Positions 51,718-59,961 of a stretch of DNA of 64,000 nucleotides are shown here, one piece after another. The notes under the pieces were generated by a model. It ran no database searches. It saw nothing but the letters and a program-made list of their open reading frames with translations, and was not told where the DNA came from. The translations under genes and the position numbers were made by a program. Each line of letters begins with the position of its first letter. Position 1 is the stretch's first letter. The DNA is from Pseudomonas sp. TMP9 (GTDB lineage: Bacteria > Pseudomonadota > Gammaproteobacteria > Pseudomonadales > Pseudomonadaceae): assembly GCF_037943105.1 (NCBI RefSeq), contig NZ_CP149803.1:2274001-2338000 (forward strand), given 5' to 3'.

Positions 51718-52042
51718 CCTCCCGGATTGCGCCAAGGCTTATCCGGGCTACCTCTGAATCACAACCCGCACCCAACCAACCGTAACCCGCACAACCACAA
51801 CACACCGCAAGCAAAAACACACACCGCGTAGCCCGGATAAGCGCAGCGCAATCCGGGAACCCAACAAACCCACGCAACCCGCACAACCACAACACACCCC
51901 AAGCACAACACACAGCACGTAGCCCGGATAAGCGCAGCGCAATCCGGGAACCAAACAAACCCACACTACCCGCACAACCACAACACACCGCAAGCACAAC
52001 GTGCAGCGCGTAGCCCGGATAAGCCTTAGCGCAATCCGGGAA
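51718..52042. repeat. 91-bp tandem array of REP-type elements with an inverted end copy
   Basis: Three direct copies of GTAGCCCGGATAAGCGCAGC... begin at 51828, 51919 and 52010, exactly 91 bases apart. The intervening ~58 bases are nearly identical, A/C-rich and almost free of T. A fourth copy in opposite orientation lies at 51718-51751; it and the third direct copy share the variant AAGCCTTRGCGC, so the block is bounded by inverted ends. The region has no gene; frames on the minus strand are made of the repeat. It sits between ngg and the M42 peptidase gene and so interrupts the cluster. Confidence 0.9.
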
Positions 52043-52154
52043 AGGGATAAGCCCGTTGAACGTCAGGCAAGCCCAGCGCCACCCAGGCCTCATGAATAGG
52101 TGTTCGCAAGTCGTATACCTGACTGCGCACCCTCGCTTAACTAGGAGACTTTAT

Positions 52155-53345
52155 ATGCAACAGCTCCCCGAACCCGACCTTGTTTACCTGCAAAAAGTAT
52201 TGCTGGAAATGCTCGCCATCCCCAGCCCAACCGGCTTTACCGACACCATCGTGCGCTACGTCGCCGAGCGCTTGGAGGAGATCGGCATCCCTTTCGAGAT
52301 GACCCGCCGCGGCACCATTCGCGGCACCCTTAAAGGTAAGCAAACCAGCCCGGACCGCGCTGTTTCGGCGCACTTGGACACCATCGGTGCGATCGTGCGC
52401 GAGCTGCAAGATAACGGGCGCCTAGGCTTGGCCGCCGTCGGTTGCTGGTCCAGTCGTTTCGCCGAAGGCAGCCGCGTCAGTGTGTTCACTGATCACGGGG
52501 TGATCCGTGGCAGTGTGCTGCCGCTGATGGCCTCCGGGCATGCCTTCAACACCGCCGTGGATCAGCTACCAATCAGTTGGGACCATGTCGAACTGCGCGT
52601 GGATGCCTACTGCAGCACCCGCGCCGACTGCGAATCCCTTGGCATCTCGGTGGGCGACTTCGTCGCCTTCGACCCGCTGCCGGAGTTCACCGAAAGCGGC
52701 CATATCAGCGCTCGTCACTTGGATGACAAAGCCGGCGTCGCCGCCTTGCTCACCGCGCTCAAGGCGATTAAAGAAAGTGGCATCGAGCCAGAGATCGACT
52801 GTCATCCGCTGTTTACCATCACCGAGGAAGTGGGTTCCGGCGCAGCCGCTGCTTTGCCTTGGGATGTCAGCGAGTTCGTCGGCATCGACATCGCCCCGGT
52901 CGCGCCGGGGCAGCAGTCCAGTGAACACACCGTCAGCGTGGCGATGCAGGATTCCGGCGGGCCGTATGACTATCACCTGTCGCGGCAATTGCTGCGTCTG
53001 GCCGAGGAAAATGAGGTGCCGGTGCGCCGTGACCTGTTCCGCTACTACCACAGCGATGCGCAATCAGCAGTTACCGCCGGCCATGATATCCGCACAGCGC
53101 TGCTGGCTTTTGGCTGCGACGCCACCCACGGGTATGAACGCACGCATATCGACAGCCTTAAGGCCCTCAGTCGCCTGCTTGCCGCCTACCTGCTCAGCCC
53201 ACCGGTATTTGCCAGCGACGCCCAGCCAGCACAAGGCTCGCTCGAGCGTTTCAGCCACCAACTGGAGCACGACGCGCAAATGGAAAGTGACACCCGCTTA
53301 CCGACTGTCGACAGCCTGTGGCGCTCACGCGATCAGGACGCTTGA
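52155..53345 (+). CDS. M42-type peptidase associated with NAGGN synthesis
   Basis: 396 residues of an M42/M20-like aminopeptidase fold with zinc-binding segments SAHLDTIGAI, HLDDKAGVAALL, FTITEEVGSGAA and GIDIAP. In Pseudomonas this protein always accompanies the NAGGN genes; its exact role is unresolved, possibly turnover of the dipeptide. The ATG at 52155 has AGGAGA before it; the frame is open 33 codons further, into the repeats, without similarity. Confidence 0.88.
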   Translation: MQQLPEPDLVYLQKVLLEMLAIPSPTGFTDTIVRYVAERLEEIGIPFEMTRRGTIRGTLKGKQTSPDRAVSAHLDTIGAIVRELQDNGRLGLAAVGCWSSRFAEGSRVSVFTDHGVIRGSVLPLMASGHAFNTAVDQLPISWDHVELRVDAYCSTRADCESLGISVGDFVAFDPLPEFTESGHISARHLDDKAGVAALLTALKAIKESGIEPEIDCHPLFTITEEVGSGAAAALPWDVSEFVGIDIAPVAPGQQSSEHTVSVAMQDSGGPYDYHLSRQLLRLAEENEVPVRRDLFRYYHSDAQSAVTAGHDIRTALLAFGCDATHGYERTHIDSLKALSRLLAAYLLSPPVFASDAQPAQGSLERFSHQLEHDAQMESDTRLPTVDSLWRSRDQDA

Positions 53346-53425
53346 AGGGCCTCTCGCATACAGGCAAAGTGACAGCACTGCACGGAGCTGAATAACGCTC
53401 CGGATAATAATAATGAGATCAGCCA

Positions 53426-56179
53426 ATGCTTCGGATATGCCTGGCAATAGTGCTTGTTTGGCTGAGCGGGTCGGCATGGGCCCTGCTGCCTGCAACGCTG
53501 GATAGCGACAACCTGCGCCTACCGCTGGGGTCTTCCATGGCCTACGTGGAAGACCCTCAAGGCACGCTCGGCATCGAGCAGGTCAGTGCCTTGGCCGAGG
53601 AACGCTTCACCCCGGTTCAGGGCTCACACGCCAATTTAGGCAAAAATGATTCGGTCTGGTGGTTCAAAGTTGGCTTGGACAACCGTCTGGCAACCAGCCT
53701 AGGCGGCTATCTGGAGATCAACTATCCGCTTCTCGACCACCTGCAGATTTTTCTCCTCACCCCCAGCGGTGAATGGCGCGTGCAAGAAAGCGGTGACACC
53801 TTCGCGTTTACACAGCGCCCGGTGCAAGTGCGTAACTTCTGGTTCCCGCTGGAGTTGGCGCCCGGTGAAAGTCACCTGGTGATTCGCGTTAAAACCAGCA
53901 GCACGATTCTTATGCCGGTGTTTTTCAGCACCTATGACGCCAGCGCAGCGGCTCAGGAAACCCTGGTGGGCATCAACGGTGCGTTTTACGGCTTACTGTT
54001 TGCGATGCTCTGCTACAACCTGTTCCTGTTTATCTCGCTGCGTGAATCGGCGTATTTTTGGTACGTGGTTTACAGCCTTAACGTGGTCCTGCTGGCGGCC
54101 TGTTTTGACGGCCTGTTGTTCAAGCTGCTGCCGGAGCAGATCGGGCTGCAGTCGGTGAGCATTTACATATTGCTCTACACCCATTGCTTGAGTGCACTGC
54201 AGTTCGGCCGGCACTTTCTGCACACCGCCCAGCACTTCCCCAGGCTGGACAGGGCCCTGCGGGCATTGATGCTGGTCTGCGCCGGCTGCCTGATATGCGC
54301 ACCGCTGATTGGTCTTGACGCGTGGAATATCTTGACCAGCCTCACCATAGTATTCGTTTCGCTGTGCCTGCTGCTCGCCGGCCTGTATGTGTGGCGCAAC
54401 GGCATTCGCTACGGCTCGTATTACACCCTGGCCTGGTTAATCTTATTGTTCGCCTCCATGCAGGCCGGCAGCGGCTCACTGGGTTTTGAAGTACTCGGTA
54501 TATTCGGTGCCACGGCGATAAAAATAGGTGTGGCCATTGAGTTGATCGCTCTATCAATCGGCTTAGCCGACCGTATCAACGTTCTCAAGGAAGAAGGCTT
54601 CGAGTCGCGCCGCATCGCCGAGCAGGCGGAAATCGAGAACCAAGCAAAAAGTCGTTTTCTGGCCAAGATGAGCCACGAGATCCGCACCCCGTTAAATGGC
54701 GTGCTGGGCATGTTGCAACTGCTCAAGGAAACACCCTTAGACCGCAGCCAGCGCTTCTACGTTGACACCATCTCCAGTTCTGGCAGCTCACTCATCGCCG
54801 TGATCAACGACATCCTTGATTACGCGCGAATCGAGTCGGGCAAGCTCAGCCTGGAACACATTGAGTTCGACTTGGAAGAGTTGGTTTCCGACACCCTCAG
54901 CCTGTTCACCGGGCAGACCCTGGACAAACGCCTGCGCCTTTATGTCAGCTTGGAGAATGGCGTGCCACGTCGCATCCAAGGCGACCCGACCCGGCTTAAA
55001 CAGGTGCTGATGAACCTACTCAGCAATGCTCTGAAATTCACCGCTGAAGGTCATGTGGCGCTGAATATTAGCCAACGCGATGACGCCCATGGCAACCCTC
55101 ACCTGGTGTTTGCCATCAGCGACAGCGGTATTGGCATTAGCAACCAAGCGCAGGCTCAGCTGTTCGAATCCTTCTCCCAAGGCGACTCCAGCACCACCCG
55201 CCGCTATGGCGGCAGCGGCTTGGGCTTGGTAATCAGTAAGGAGTTGGTCGAGATGATGGGCGGACGCATTGAGGTGCAGAGCACCCCAGGCCAAGGCGCC
55301 CGTTTCGCTTTCGATATACCGCTGGCGGATGAGCCACTGTGCGTAGATCCGCTGCATGAGTTGCTCAAAAGCCAAACCGCATTACTGTCGTCCCTTGACA
55401 GTCCCGGCCTGGACGCGTTGAGCCGCTTACTCGCACGCTGGGGCATGCGCACTGAGCGCTGCCAGAACCCGGATAAGCTAGGCGATTACTTGCAAAGTTT
55501 TGCCGCCACACCTTTGTTGGTTTTGCTCGCCCCTTGGCCCGGCAGCATCCAGCATTGGCTGGACTCAGTGCGCCCGCTGCTGCAACCAGGACAACGCGTG
55601 TTGATGCTCTGTGCGCCAGAGCAATGCCAACAACTGCCCAGCCCTGACGGCCTGCGCTTGCTTGGCCTGCCGCAACCACTGGCGATCAATGCACTGCGCA
55701 GCGCGCTGCTCGAGCTGTATGCAGAACCGCACACAACTGAGCTAAAACCACCCGCGCAAACCTACAACGAGACCGCCACATCACCGTGCATTCTGGTAGC
55801 CGAGGACAACCCGGTAAATCAGTTAGTGGTGCAGGGCTTTCTGAAAAAACGTGGCTATAACGTGCGCGTGGTGACCAATGGCTTGGCCGCTCTGAATGAA
55901 TATCGGCGCAACCCGAGCGCTACGCAATTGATCCTGATGGACTGTGAAATGCCAGAAATGGATGGCTTCGAGGCCACCCGGCAGATTCGCCGCCTAGAGC
56001 GCCAGCTCAACCTGCCTGCCGTACCGATCATCGCAATTACCGCACACATCCTCGACGAACACCGCCGGCATGGCGCCGAATCGGGGATGAATGACTTTAT
56101 CGGCAAACCACTGGACAGCAATAAGCTCTACAGCACGCTGGAAGCCCATCTAAAACCAGCTAAACCTCCTGACCAGTAA
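53426..56179 (+). CDS. 7TM-DISM hybrid sensor histidine kinase/response regulator
   Basis: 917 residues: signal peptide; an extracellular DISMED2 sensor domain (to about 180); seven membrane helices (about 185-390); a HisKA domain with the phospho-His at 417 ([11 protein letters not shown]); an ATPase domain ([18 protein letters not shown]); a ~115-residue segment that looks like a degenerate receiver; and a receiver with the phospho-Asp at 839 ([11 protein letters not shown]). The kinase sits directly after the NAGGN genes, as PA3462 does in PAO1, and may relay envelope or osmotic signals. No separate response regulator gene is adjacent. Confidence 0.9.
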   Translation: MLRICLAIVLVWLSGSAWALLPATLDSDNLRLPLGSSMAYVEDPQGTLGIEQVSALAEERFTPVQGSHANLGKNDSVWWFKVGLDNRLATSLGGYLEINYPLLDHLQIFLLTPSGEWRVQESGDTFAFTQRPVQVRNFWFPLELAPGESHLVIRVKTSSTILMPVFFSTYDASAAAQETLVGINGAFYGLLFAMLCYNLFLFISLRESAYFWYVVYSLNVVLLAACFDGLLFKLLPEQIGLQSVSIYILLYTHCLSALQFGRHFLHTAQHFPRLDRALRALMLVCAGCLICAPLIGLDAWNILTSLTIVFVSLCLLLAGLYVWRNGIRYGSYYTLAWLILLFASMQAGSGSLGFEVLGIFGATAIKIGVAIELIALSIGLADRINVLKEEGFESRRIAEQAEIENQAKSRFLAKMSHEIRTPLNGVLGMLQLLKETPLDRSQRFYVDTISSSGSSLIAVINDILDYARIESGKLSLEHIEFDLEELVSDTLSLFTGQTLDKRLRLYVSLENGVPRRIQGDPTRLKQVLMNLLSNALKFTAEGHVALNISQRDDAHGNPHLVFAISDSGIGISNQAQAQLFESFSQGDSSTTRRYGGSGLGLVISKELVEMMGGRIEVQSTPGQGARFAFDIPLADEPLCVDPLHELLKSQTALLSSLDSPGLDALSRLLARWGMRTERCQNPDKLGDYLQSFAATPLLVLLAPWPGSIQHWLDSVRPLLQPGQRVLMLCAPEQCQQLPSPDGLRLLGLPQPLAINALRSALLELYAEPHTTELKPPAQTYNETATSPCILVAEDNPVNQLVVQGFLKKRGYNVRVVTNGLAALNEYRRNPSATQLILMDCEMPEMDGFEATRQIRRLERQLNLPAVPIIAITAHILDEHRRHGAESGMNDFIGKPLDSNKLYSTLEAHLKPAKPPDQ

Positions 56180-56242
56180 CGGCGCAGCAACCAATACGGG
56201 CTAAGCCTGTTAGCATCGCCGCTGCGCTCTGGAGGCCACCCC

Positions 56243-56482
56243 GTGCTGATCCCCTATCACCTGCTCGAAGCTGACACCCTGACCGGTTTGATTGAAGATT
56301 TCGTCACCCGCGACGGCACCGACAACGGCGACGAAACCCCGCTGCACACCCGTATCGAACGCGTCCGTCATGCCCTAAGCAAAGGCCAAGCGGTGATTGT
56401 TTTCGATGCAGAAAGCCAGCAATGCCAATTAGCGCTAAAACGCGATGTACCCAAAGAGTGGCTGGATGCGCTGGAAGAATAA
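56243..56482 (+). CDS. YheU family (UPF0270) small protein
   Basis: 79 residues, MLIPYHLLEADTLTGLIEDF onwards, the conserved UPF0270 start; starts with GTG after TGGAGG. Function unknown. Follows the hybrid kinase by about 60 bases, same strand, as in PAO1. Confidence 0.85.
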   Translation: MLIPYHLLEADTLTGLIEDFVTRDGTDNGDETPLHTRIERVRHALSKGQAVIVFDAESQQCQLALKRDVPKEWLDALEE

Positions 56483-56580
56483 AACCCACGGCACCCCAGC
56501 GGGTTAACGGCAACCCACATCAGGGTTGATGCTGAGCGTATCGAGCACGAACGCGTGATCAAGCGTCGCCGCTTAGCGCG

Positions 56581-57018
56581 TTAACTCAACCGGCCACGCA
56601 GGCCGCCTTCTCGCTCCCACGCGCAACGCACGCGCAAGTCGCCCTCCTGCGGACTGTGGAAACCATTATCCGAATCCCAACGAAAAGTGTGCGTGCCACT
56701 CAACTCGGTTTCTAAGTGCACCACTGCACTGGCCCAGTACAGCCGTGTAAGCAGGGCTTCAAACTGCTTGATCCACAGGTTCCACTCATACTCAACGGTG
56801 CGATAACTGGCGCCAAAGTGGATCACTTGAGTCTGGTACGAGCCCTCGCCAGGCTGCTCGCAGCAGGCGAACATCTCCCGCCCAAGAAAACTCCAGGCAT
56901 CGCCCGCTGGCAGCTCATCAAGTACTTGGCGGTTGATTTCACGGCGCAAGCGGCTTTCCGGCGGGCTGTCTGAGGGCCAATCACGGATGCAACCATAAAC
57001 GATGGATTCGGACTCCAC
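56581..57018 (-). CDS. Conserved-looking protein of unknown function
   Basis: 145 residues, compact and rich in Trp, Glu and aromatic residues; no signal peptide, helix or motif that I recognise. Segments such as FHSPQEGDLRVRCAWEREGG and YRTVEYEWNLWIKQFEALL suggest a folded alpha/beta domain. I chose GTG at 57018, seven bases after TTGGAG; a TTG seven codons upstream is possible. It stands alone on the minus strand after the YheU-like gene. It could be an immunity-type protein by size and composition, but that is a guess. Confidence 0.6.
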   Translation of the reverse strand: MESESIVYGCIRDWPSDSPPESRLRREINRQVLDELPAGDAWSFLGREMFACCEQPGEGSYQTQVIHFGASYRTVEYEWNLWIKQFEALLTRLYWASAVVHLETELSGTHTFRWDSDNGFHSPQEGDLRVRCAWEREGGLRGRLS

Positions 57019-57132
57019 GCGGGCACTCCAACAAATCAAGGCTGCCTTCTATCACAGCCTTACAGACCAAGGAAGGAACGGCTGCTAATTTAGCGTAAAC
57101 GCCTCTAAACGGCGGCGCTGAGCCTTGACAGT

Positions 57133-58290
57133 CTAGCGGTGCGCAGGACCGCGACGCATCACCCAGGCAAGTAGCGTCATCAGCACGGCTAATGCCGTCA
57201 GCACCATAAACGGCAGTTGATAGTTGCCGGCCATGTCACGCGCCAACCCTGTCAATACCGGCGTCAGACACGCCAAGCTGTAACCCATAAACAACATCAT
57301 CGCCGTCCAGCGACTGACCGCCATCGGCGAGCCGGCCTCGTACAGCGGCAGCACCAGTGACAGTGCAAAAGAGCCGCCCAACCCAAAGCCAATGGTCACC
57401 GCCCACAACTCGGGCAGTACGGTGGGCTGGAAGGTGATCATCATCAGGCTGATCGACGACAACAACCCGCAGCCCATCAGCAATGCATAACGGTTCTGGA
57501 AGCGCTGCGCCAACCACGGCAGCAAGAACGAGCTGGGTAAACCCATCAGCATGGACACGCTGAACAAGCTATTGCTTTGTAATAAACTCAGCCCCGCCTC
57601 GTGATAACGCGCCACCGCCCATGTGGCTAACGCATAAAACAACCCCGCCTGGATGGCAAAAAATGCACTGATCAGCCACGCGCGCGGCTGCCGCCAGGGC
57701 AAACCTATGGCCACGTCACTGTCAGCCTCGACACGATTGGGCAGGCACAACCAAAGCACTAACCCCAGCAGTGCCGGCAAAGCCCATACCGCCAAACCAT
57801 AGGCCCAGTCATCACCCAACAGTTGCGTAGCCGGAACCGTCAACACTGCGCCACCGGCGCCGCCAATCGCCATACTCAGCGAATACCAACCGACCACACT
57901 GCCCATACGGCCAGCAAAATGACGTTTGATAAACCCCGACAGTAATGGCCCAGCCACAGCAATGGCGGCACCCAAGAGCACGGCACTGCCGATTAAAATC
58001 ACACTGTTGTGGCCCACAACCCGCAGCACTAAGGCCAGCGCAATCAGCGCCATGCACAAGCCAATCGTGCGCTCCAGCCCCAAACGCACCGCGAAACGCG
58101 GCGCAAACGGCGCCAGCAAGCCCATGCATAACACCGGCAGCGCCGTGGTCAGGCTGATCATGCTGCGGCTCAACGACAACTCCGTGGCAATCCGCTCAAT
58201 CAGCGGCGCCAACGAAGTGATGCCAGGGCGCAAGTTAATGGCAGCCAGAATAAGAGCCAGCAACAGCAAGGCTCGGGGGAAAGGTTTCAC
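57133..58290 (-). CDS. MFS transporter, CynX/NimT type
   Basis: 385 residues with twelve predicted helices; the start LLLLALILAAINLRPGITSLAPLIERI matches the CynX/NimT group, which moves cyanate, nitroimidazole or other small anions. The substrate here is not known. Starts with GTG; only a weak ribosome site. Separated from the SDR gene by about 130 bases on the same strand. Confidence 0.82.
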   Translation of the reverse strand: MKPFPRALLLLALILAAINLRPGITSLAPLIERIATELSLSRSMISLTTALPVLCMGLLAPFAPRFAVRLGLERTIGLCMALIALALVLRVVGHNSVILIGSAVLLGAAIAVAGPLLSGFIKRHFAGRMGSVVGWYSLSMAIGGAGGAVLTVPATQLLGDDWAYGLAVWALPALLGLVLWLCLPNRVEADSDVAIGLPWRQPRAWLISAFFAIQAGLFYALATWAVARYHEAGLSLLQSNSLFSVSMLMGLPSSFLLPWLAQRFQNRYALLMGCGLLSSISLMMITFQPTVLPELWAVTIGFGLGGSFALSLVLPLYEAGSPMAVSRWTAMMLFMGYSLACLTPVLTGLARDMAGNYQLPFMVLTALAVLMTLLAWVMRRGPAHR

Positions 58291-58419
58291 AGTAAATCCA
58301 TCGGTTTCGCAGCCATTCCGGCACGGCCACGAACCTTAGAGTGCAAGCCCGCCAGACACAAGCCCGCCCGGCGATTAAGCTGACTGCTGCGTCAATAAAG
58401 AAGCCTCAGCAATGCGCTG

Positions 58420-59226
58420 TCACTTGGTGCGGGGCGCGCGCATCTTGTCGGCCATTTTGGTCATTTCGGTATAGAGCAACTGCGCATTCTGCTTTTTCAA
58501 CGCCCACGCCATACGGCCTTGCTCGTGGGGCAGAATCATAAATTCGCCTTTGCTGATCTCTTGGTAAATGTAATCGGCAATTTGCTCGGCGTTAATCGGT
58601 GAGCTTTCCAGCAACTTACCGACCTGTGCCTTCATCGCCGGCGTCGGGCCGCGGAAGGAGTCGAGCAAGTTGGTTTGGAAGAACGATGGGCACACCACGT
58701 GCACGCTGACTTCCTGCATCTTTAACTCGATCAGCAAGCTCTCCGACAACGCCACCACACCCGCCTTGGCCACGTTGTAATTACTCATCGCCGGGCCCTG
58801 CATCAAGGCCGCCATAGAGGCGATGTTGACGATCTTACCTTTGCTCTTTTCCAGCAGCGGCAGGAAGGCCTTACAGCCCTTGACCACACCCATCAGGTTG
58901 ATAGCGATTTGCCAATCCCAATCCTCCAGCGACAACTCACTAAAGAAGCCACCAGACGCCACGCCGGCGTTATTGACGATCACATCAATGCCGCCGAGCT
59001 TCTCTTCACAGGCTTGAGCAAATGCCGTCAACTGGCTGTAGTCGCGCACGTCACAGCGCTGCGTAAAGCCATCGCCACCAGCGTCACGCGCCATCTGCAG
59101 GGTTTCTAACAGCCCCGCTTCGTTAACATCCGACAGCGCCAACTGCCAGCCCTCACGGGCCCAACGCAAGGCAATCTCACGTCCTAAACCTGAACCTGCG
59201 CCCGTGATCATCATGCGATTTTGCAT
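58420..59226 (-). CDS. Short-chain dehydrogenase/reductase
   Basis: 268 residues with the NAD(P)-binding TGxxxGLG (TGAGSGLG, residues 8-15), NNAG and the catalytic Tyr-x3-Lys (NYNVAKAG). Substrate unknown; the C-terminal part (KGEFMILPHEQGRMAWALKK) is typical of the classical SDRs of Pseudomonas. MQNRMMITGAGSGLG was chosen as the start; the frame is open 25 codons further without similarity. Confidence 0.88.
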   Translation of the reverse strand: MQNRMMITGAGSGLGREIALRWAREGWQLALSDVNEAGLLETLQMARDAGGDGFTQRCDVRDYSQLTAFAQACEEKLGGIDVIVNNAGVASGGFFSELSLEDWDWQIAINLMGVVKGCKAFLPLLEKSKGKIVNIASMAALMQGPAMSNYNVAKAGVVALSESLLIELKMQEVSVHVVCPSFFQTNLLDSFRGPTPAMKAQVGKLLESSPINAEQIADYIYQEISKGEFMILPHEQGRMAWALKKQNAQLLYTEMTKMADKMRAPRTK

Positions 59227-59387
59227 AGGAAATTGCCTTGTGCTGCTGTGAATGATGACGCCAGTGTAGCCGGGTAAATTATCCAGCCCGCACACCATCA
59301 TCTTTCTGAATAAGGCGGCCTAAGCTCACTCGCGGGGACAACTGCGCAGCAAGATAAAAAACTAAAAACAAAAAGCTGCGCGCATAA

Positions 59388-59412
59388 AAAAGCCGGTCAA
59401 TCACCGGCTTTC
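59388..59412 (-). terminator. Terminator of comEA (minus strand)
   Basis: AGCCGGT-CAATC-ACCGGCT preceded on the plus strand by AAAAAA, giving the T-run on the minus strand. Confidence 0.8.
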
Positions 59413-59435
59413 TCTCATGCCACAACATTTACCCG

Positions 59436-59756
59436 TCAGTTGATACTCAACTTACCGCGATTCTTCTCCACCGTTGCTTCGCCAATGCCTTTAACTTCCA
59501 GCAACTCATCCACTGAGGCGAACGCGCCGTGCTCATCGCGGTAAGCAACAATCGCCTGCGCCTTAACTTGGCCAATACCCAATAGCTCACGTTCTAGGGT
59601 GGCCGCATCGGCAGTGTTGAGATTGACGGTGGTAACAGCCACTTCAGCACGTTGTGCATCAGTGCCCGCCGGGGTTGCAACTTCAGCGGCGGAGACCATC
59701 AGTGAGAAAGAAGCCAGCAAAGCAAACAACAGAGAAGAGAGTTTTGCGTTAAGCAT
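59436..59756 (-). CDS. ComEA-family helix-hairpin-helix DNA-binding protein
   Basis: 106 residues: signal peptide (about 1-23), a short linker, and two helix-hairpin-helix motifs (NLNTADAATLERELLGIGQVK; LLEVKGIGEATVEK). ComEA proteins bind DNA in the periplasm for natural transformation; in Pseudomonas this small form sits beside wbpM. Monocistronic. Confidence 0.88.
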   Translation of the reverse strand: MLNAKLSSLLFALLASFSLMVSAAEVATPAGTDAQRAEVAVTTVNLNTADAATLERELLGIGQVKAQAIVAYRDEHGAFASVDELLEVKGIGEATVEKNRGKLSIN

Positions 59757-59961
59757 GGGTGCGTCCTTTCATTAGTTTTAGTGGGGCGCGTGGGACATCC
59801 AGCTCCACACTTTGTCAAAACTAGACGCTGTTACACACCTGTCAAACTGGCCTACCAAAAAATCTTCACTGTGCGACGCGGCACTCTATCCAGCAGCATC
59901 TATCCCACCCATGCACAGACTCTCGCCACTCGATGTGCAATCAATTCTCGAGCGTGCTCCA

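Noticed and set aside
51718-52042. CRISPR-like array (33-base repeats at equal spacing)
   Set aside because: The spacers are nearly identical to each other, the repeats are REP-type palindromes, and no cas gene is nearby.
51695-52093. Minus-strand open frames of 132 and 83 codons rich in Cys, Val and Gly
   Set aside because: They are translations of the 91-bp repeat units; no ribosome site and no protein-like composition.
52540-53391. 283-codon plus-strand frame
   Set aside because: Alternative frame of the M42 peptidase gene; Ser/Arg/Cys-rich shadow composition.
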